Assembly: GCA_032622095.1 (NCBI GenBank)
Contig: CP136069.1
Coordinates: forward strand, 154,369,043-154,433,042
Source: Siphonodentalium dalli
Taxonomy: Eukaryota > Mollusca > Scaphopoda > Gadilida > Siphonodentaliidae
DNA: 64,000 nt
Direction of reading: 5' to 3'
Position numbers and translations under genes: made by a program. Every line of letters begins with the position of its first letter. Position 1 is the stretch's first letter. The notes beneath the pieces are model-generated. The model worked only from the letters and a program-made list of their open reading frames with translations. It ran no database searches and was not told the DNA's origin. Below, in pieces: positions 58,402 through 64,000 of the stretch.

Positions 58402-59074
58402 ATTATTATATTGTATCGAACAAATATTTTGATTTAGCAGTAGGAAACTACTATTTTCAACTTTTACTAAGTTCAGACAATTGATGTTCGCCTTACTGAA
58501 GCTTTAATTTGGATCAGCGGCGAAATAACAAGTAGTTTCAGAACAAAGTTTGATGTAGTGTTCGTTACTATTTTTAGTAGTCAAAACTACATATGCATAG
58601 TGCACGATGGGAGAGACTTGAAGGCGTAGTATACAACTACGACTAATAGAGTCGAGTAGCCAACCAATCGGAAAGCTTGATTTCAATAACAAAGTCACGT
58701 GAGATACAATATATATATTATACAGCATGCGTATCCGTACACATGTACATGATTTGTAACCTCTTAATCTCTGACACGCATGGCATTAACAATTCACAAC
58801 ATATATCTACCTTTATACCGACTTCTTGTTGTCTTGTAAACAATATGTATTTCATTTTATGCATGGTGTCGGGAGATGGACCTCCATAACACATGTGCCA
58901 CATCGATTTGTATTTATAAACGACCGAGTAACATGTAAATTCCCGAACGTGCAACCACAAACTTCCAATTGCGGTGGGTAAATGGCAAGACACTGAGAGA
59001 GATATCATTTATTTTCGTGACGTGCGTGCATAGTCATATACAAAATAATGCAAACAAATACAACAAACACCCGG
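58402..59074. other. No gene recognised
   Basis: Right part of the old repeat (to AAAGTCACGTGAGATACAAT near 58710), then unique AT-rich sequence. Confidence 0.45.
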
Positions 59075-61186
59075 GGGCCTGTTTCATGAAGCAAGGTCAT
59101 AAGATTATCTTAAGATGGACTTAATCTAAGATCTAAGGTGGATCTTATGATGTAACTTTTCCGTTTCAAGAACGCGTTTCACAAAACAAGATTAAGTCCT
59201 ACTTAAGTAGTAAGTTAAGTTCCCGCTCATTTAGACTGGTAATCGACAATTTTCTACAGTCCGGAACGAAAAAATGTGGGCTTATGCAATCTTTATGTAC
59301 GGCATTGAGAGGTTATCGAGAAAGAGCCGAGTCCGAGTTGACATTATTGTGTGACAGGGATGCTGGATAGCGGCTGGGGTGGGGTGGGCGAATCAGCGCA
59401 TGTATCTTAGTGTCTATAGTCAATGCATGGCCTTATATTCGCATATGGATCTTAGACTTGTATGAGTTCCACGATGTGAATTCGAACATGAGTACATCAC
59501 AGGCTTTGCGTTTACTGACGAGTGGCGGTGTCAGAAATAAGACAATATAATTATATGGATCGATGCATGACTGCGACCATGCATTCACGCCGAGTTAATC
59601 AACTGAGAGCAATGATCAGGCGGCGATTTTATTATGTGAGCCGACATAACTCGTATATTATCGACCACCGCTCTCTACGTGTAGCAATAATCAAAATAAA
59701 TCGGCGATGTCATCAGGACACACATAGGTCATTTTTCGATTCAAAGGGAAATGAAAACTATTTGTTAGAGTAACTTTTTTATTATTTTTATGCAGATGTT
59801 TTATGCGGTTGTCATACCATGGATATATATATAAAACTACGTTTTCGTTAGCACACTCGTATTAAGGGGTGTCATCGTTACGGGTGTGTATATCATATAT
59901 ACAGTATGATGTACAACGGTCATCCCACCCCTGCAAAAAAAAAAACATGACCAAAATTGGGACAGCCTTGAAAATCACGACATATTCTCTATAGAAAATT
60001 TCTAAAACATATTTTGATAAAGAGCGTTTGTGTTACCTTTCCTATATGACATATCTGCTTTGTAAACAGCCGACGGAAATTTGGAAAGAGGAAAGAATCA
60101 ATACATTAATTGATCGCATTTTACCCCATCTCCCACACACACATGGAATAACATAGAGGAGATTGTGAGCTTTGAGTTAGGCCATAATTCTTATCAAAAG
60201 TTTAATTCGTGGGTAATACAATTTATAATATATATTATCTATAGGTCACATACACAGCTGATAATTGACTATATCCTACATTCGACGAGGCTCGGGGTGG
60301 CTAGTTGGTCTCTGTGTGGGGGGGGGGTACATCGTGCAATTTCCAACTGCGCCCGCCCCTTAATTGAACCGGGCCAAACTTCCATGTTCGCGAAATGACA
60401 TGTCCACCCCACCCGTTGGATTTAAACTTTCCAATTGGTATCTCAAATATTCCAACTGTTTCTAACCTGACGCCCCTAAAGTTTGTGATTTTCGGTCGCT
60501 GCTGTTTATCTAAAACAACACATTCCTTTACTAGTTAGAAATTCAAACAATTGAAACCTATATATAGTGTACGATTAATGTTCTTGTCAGGCATGAAATT
60601 TCCAATTGCTAAACATTTTGACCAAAGTGTGTGTGTGTGGTGGGGGGGGGGGGTGGGGTAGACAACACACAAACCCCATTCGCCACGTCCCTGATGATAA
60701 GTCTGTACTCTGAATTGTTTTTACCAAATTAACCCTATGGTTATACGGTGGGGGGGGGGGGGGGTTGCCCTCTCCAAACTTTGGTTTTGAAATGTTTGAG
60801 GTACCAGTTGGAATGTTTAAACCCAAAGAGAATTTGGTGTTGTTTAATGGGGTGTAGTTGGACATTTCGAGGCGAACACCCCCTCTAACTCTGTAGCCAC
60901 GACCCTGTATACCGACGACGAATTGCCCACCCAGACAATGTACAGATATCTCCGTAATTGCAAAATATCATAGGCCGCCATACTTGTGATCGATATGCCA
61001 CTTATCACGTGGGTCTTAACTTTAAGATTATCTTATGACACCTCACAGCAGTCTTAAAGTTAAGACCAAAGTTAAGACCATCTTAAGTTAAGACCTTGTT
61101 CGTGAAACGCACTTATGACTGACGTTTGAACTTATGACCATCTTAAGTCCCAACTATGTCATAAGTTGCTTTCCTGAAACATGGCC
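59075..61186. mobile_element. PIF/Harbinger-like non-autonomous transposon (copy 2), CGG duplication
   Basis: It shares both ends with the copy at 3619: GGGCCTGTTTCATGAAGCAA and the TCTTAAGATGGACTTAATC subterminal block at the left, and TCATAAGTTGCTTTC...CATGGCC at the right. It is flanked by CGG (59072-59074 and 61187-61189). About 150 bp at each end match copy 1, but the interior differs entirely and holds G-runs near 60318, 60640 and 60750. No transposase seen. Confidence 0.85.
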
Positions 61187-61894
61187 CGGACCAGTACAGC
61201 CTATATGTCACGCTTAATATCAAACGGTTTGCATACATGTAAGGAATATTTTGCGTATCAAATCCTGCAAAAATATATATAGTTAAATGAAAATTAAACT
61301 TTCATTCTAATTCATTGCATACATGTGTTAACCACTAAGATAATCGAGAGCTTTTCTATTTACATAGATAATTCTTTCTTTTGCCGAAAGCGTCGGAGAG
61401 ATACTTAGATAATTGTCGTGGATAAGATATTATTTCTGCTAATGCCTCATCATATTTTCCTTCCGATATCATACCAATTCAGAGATTATTTTATTGGGTA
61501 GAGATTTTAACAGTAATACCCCGATGTCACGATAATGAGGGCAATACAAGAGAAAGTGAGTTTAATCTTCAACCTCCTTCAAGTTACATATGACGCAAAT
61601 ACGTTAATGGAGTTTCTCATTGGTATCGAAGATCGTATTTGCACCGCTATTTTGTTCTTCATTAAGCGTTGGCGATGAATTCCACTACTTATTTCAGTGT
61701 GACAAAAATAATTTACTTAGAAACCGCCTAGTGCCGAAAGAATTGACATAGATGAGCCATGTTGACCACATGTATCTACGTATATACTGTATACATATCA
61801 CTAACTCAATACCTAATACTAAGGTAGTCAGACACACATGAATTGAATCGAATCTTATGGATATGAAATAGTTTTCAAATCATTCAAATTCCAG
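61187..61894. other. No gene recognised
   Basis: AT-rich intron sequence up to the acceptor of the exon at 61895. Confidence 0.45.
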
Positions 61895-62008
61895 CATCCA
61901 GCGGACCGACCACTCCAGACTTTGAAACGGCATGCGCTAGCAGCCCGGGAACTTGCTCATGTGCAGATGATACATACGACGGTGCTGCAGGGTGTGCCAG
62001 CAGACTGG
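61895..62008 (+). CDS. Cys-rich exon 4 of the secreted protein (short module)
   Basis: 114 bp between acceptor CATTCAAATTCCAG and donor GTAAGC, phase 1 at both ends. It encodes SSGPTTPDFETACASSPGT, then CSCADDTYDGAAGCASRL. Only the C-x6-C-x-C-x10-C end of the module is present, so it is a shortened relative of the exons at 42228 and 53377 with a Ser/Pro/Thr linker in front. A MITE starts 20 bp after the donor. Confidence 0.8.
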
Positions 62009-62028
62009 GTAAGCTGTAGACATATTAA

Positions 62029-62284
62029 CCTTTTCATGATGGGAGCTGGGCTGGTGCAGCATTAAAGAACCGGTGCGTCCTTACTCTTATATATGCGAGT
62101 TTCCCATAGGGAGCCTCGCATATATAAGAGAATGCACTTACAAGGTCAAGGTAAATACTGTTAGGCCAATTAATTCATTATCTTATATATGAGAGGCTCA
62201 ATATGGGCGACTCGCATATATAAGAGAATGTATTGGCACAGGGTTTTCGCAAATTTTCAGGAAACTCCTGCAGTCATGGAAGGG
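62029..62284. mobile_element. piggyBac-type hairpin MITE, TTAA target, next to a splice donor
   Basis: CCTTTTCATGAT at the left and GTCATGGAAGGG at the right are flanked by TTAA (62025-62028 and 62285-62288). It contains two hairpins of the TATATATGCGAG family. Confidence 0.8.
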
Positions 62285-62288
62285 TTAA

Positions 62289-63628
62289 CCGTGGTCGCGG
62301 TAACCTACAGTATATGTCGTAATATATATGCTTTTCGCGCGTTTACAACTTTTCGACCATATATGTCAAATGCACCCCAAATTTAGACAACGGCCCATGA
62401 TCCCATCAATTAGTTCAAAATTCCATATTTTATACTGATGGTACTCGAAACTTCCCAATTCTACGAATTAGATCAAAATATAGATTTTAAACCAACATGG
62501 CTAATTCGAACGCCAAAGTTATATACACATAATGTGGTAAAAGGTATCTCAAAACGTACTTTCTCTACTCGAAAGATTTCTAAACAAATTGTGGACATAT
62601 ATCGCTAAAAACATATGCTTAGTTCCGTATATATGTAGATGTATGTTTTGATCAATGTGAGATCATGTTGTTTGTGCATGTTCATTTAGTAGTCGCGTAA
62701 ACATTGCAATTGTAGACCATGGAAAACTAGATATTCGTCGCTCTGAAATGTTTATGATACCTGATGATGCCACATAATATTGATGATTAAAAGGAAGAGA
62801 GCGTGGATTTTTTCAAGGTACTCAATCCGATCAGACGCTCCTAAATTACTATTTCTTTGGCTTGGGGGGGGGGGGGGGTGAAAAATATTTGATTCGAGTC
62901 GAGAAACCCACCCATCAAAGCTCAGAGTGATCAGATATCGAATTTTGAATTTGTTATTTCTCGAGATGTGTAATAATATGTGGCCCAGAAAAACGATGTC
63001 AAACGGAGGATCTCGGACAAAATTGCGGATGAAGATGGATAACCCTAAAATCAAGTGGTAATACGGTCAAATTTCGTGATACTTTAGTGATAATACGGCC
63101 ATATATTCTTGAACAAAATGTTGATAAATAACAAGGTTTGGGAAAATTGATACCATAGTTGACAGTGGTGAGCATTATTTTGTTGCAATAAATCGCTTCT
63201 GATAACTAAAGCGTATTTAGAAGAAATGTTTTTGTTGTATCTTGATGGTATGGGGACCGTCTGATCGGATTGAGTACCTTTAAGTAATGTATGTTAACTT
63301 AAAATATCGCATTATAACTTTTCTGGACGGTCACGCATTATTCCGTTTGCATTTCCAGAAATCCAATCACTCAAGTGTTGCTTTAAGTCCGATTTTTGTG
63401 TTCGAAATTGTATTTATTTATTACTTGAATTCGTCTGTATGTGAAAGTCTCGTAGAAAGGTGGTTCAGATATTAAAATGTTATCGACTTATTTTTATATC
63501 CGAATAAGTCAAAAGCGAACACTATCATGTGCATTTTGGACCACAAACCGCCATGTGGCTTTAAGAGTAGAATTATTTACCTCCTTATTTCAGTGTAAAT
63601 GTGTTCATACCATAATTTTGTCCTACAG
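62289..63628. other. Intron; inverted fragments only
   Basis: AAGGTACTCAATCCGATCAGACG (62814-62836) is mirrored by CGTCTGATCGGATTGAGTACCTT (near 63258-63280), together with AT-rich sequence and a G-run at 62863-62878. These ends could bound a ~465-bp inverted-repeat element. No exon seen. Confidence 0.5.
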
Positions 63629-63841
63629 TTTACGCCAAGGCAATGACGTGTGGAGATATCCAAGCCGAAGCATCAGCTGGAACTACGAATCTCTGCGCCA
63701 CGGATATCAAATTCACAGTCGACAGCGGCACCATCTCAAACATTACGTCAAATATGGTGTGCACAAGTTTGGCATGCGCATGTCCAACCGAAGGATCAAC
63801 GTCATACGTCAAACTCTCCACAACTTTAGGATTCTGCAAAG
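63629..63841 (+). CDS. Cys-rich exon 5 of the secreted protein
   Basis: 213 bp between acceptor TTTTGTCCTACAG and donor GTTCGT (weaker), phase 1 at both ends. It encodes VYAKAMTCGDIQAEASAG, TTNLCATDIKFTVDSGT, a possible N-glycosylation site NITS, then NMVCTSLACACPTEGS and LSTTLGFCKG. It keeps the C-x4-C-x-C signature of the other exons but has a longer first loop. The gene continues beyond the window: the exon ends in an open phase-1 junction with no stop. Confidence 0.8.
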
Positions 63842-64000
63842 GTTCGTTTAAAGCACAGGTCCTTGAGAAAAGTTTGCTCCAATACCTAATGTTTACTGCA
63901 GTATACATGTATATATATATAAAATTTTAATATACTTGCATGTTTACATTATATATACTCGTCACGATGCTTGAAAATAATGGCGTAGAAGAATTGTAGG

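Overview
The window is intron-rich, repeat-dense invertebrate nuclear DNA. There is no operon or tightly packed gene structure. It carries several non-LTR retrotransposon (LINE) families, a Penelope-like element with a GIY-YIG domain, many TIR/MITE elements, a long trinucleotide array, and one host gene whose short cysteine-rich exons lie 1.6-11 kb apart. A LINE with a 2A-like peptide plus PHD finger, and a secreted protein built of small phase-1 Cys-rich modules, fit a marine invertebrate, probably a mollusc or another lophotrochozoan. That assignment is inference.

Layout. 1-2019: short tandem repeats and a broken LINE. 2209-7830: a decayed Penelope-like element split by a PIF/Harbinger-like insertion (3619-5548) that left a 3-bp CAG duplication. 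7831-15520: AT-rich DNA with dispersed repeats and small TIR elements. 15525-21200: a large inverted repeat with a 1.6-kb degenerate satellite in its loop and a hAT-like element in its right arm. 22239-27528: a 5'-truncated LINE between two ~970-bp direct repeats. 27656-28793: a near-perfect palindrome with 543-bp arms. 29516-34536: a 5.0-kb element with ~1.45-kb terminal inverted repeats. 36500-41800: a decayed 2A/PHD LINE holding two piggyBac-type MITEs. 42935-52801: a trinucleotide array into which a full-length, two-ORF LINE has inserted, leaving ~1.63 kb of array on both sides. 54486-57374: an element with ~440-bp TIRs around a broken zinc-finger orphan gene. 59075-61186: a second Harbinger-like element.

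The only host gene I can support is on the + strand, with exons at 34810-34849 (signal-peptide core), 42228-42395, 53377-53571, 61895-62008 and 63629-63841. All splice in phase 1 after the first and carry related C-x4-C-x-C type cysteine patterns (EB/EGF-like). The mobile elements from 35 kb onward mostly sit in its introns, and two MITEs lie within about 20 bp of splice sites.

The most unusual signal is that two unrelated LINEs (23213-26566 and 45118-51167) are each flanked exactly at their ends by about 1 kb or more of direct repeat. This looks like giant target-site duplications rather than the usual short ones.
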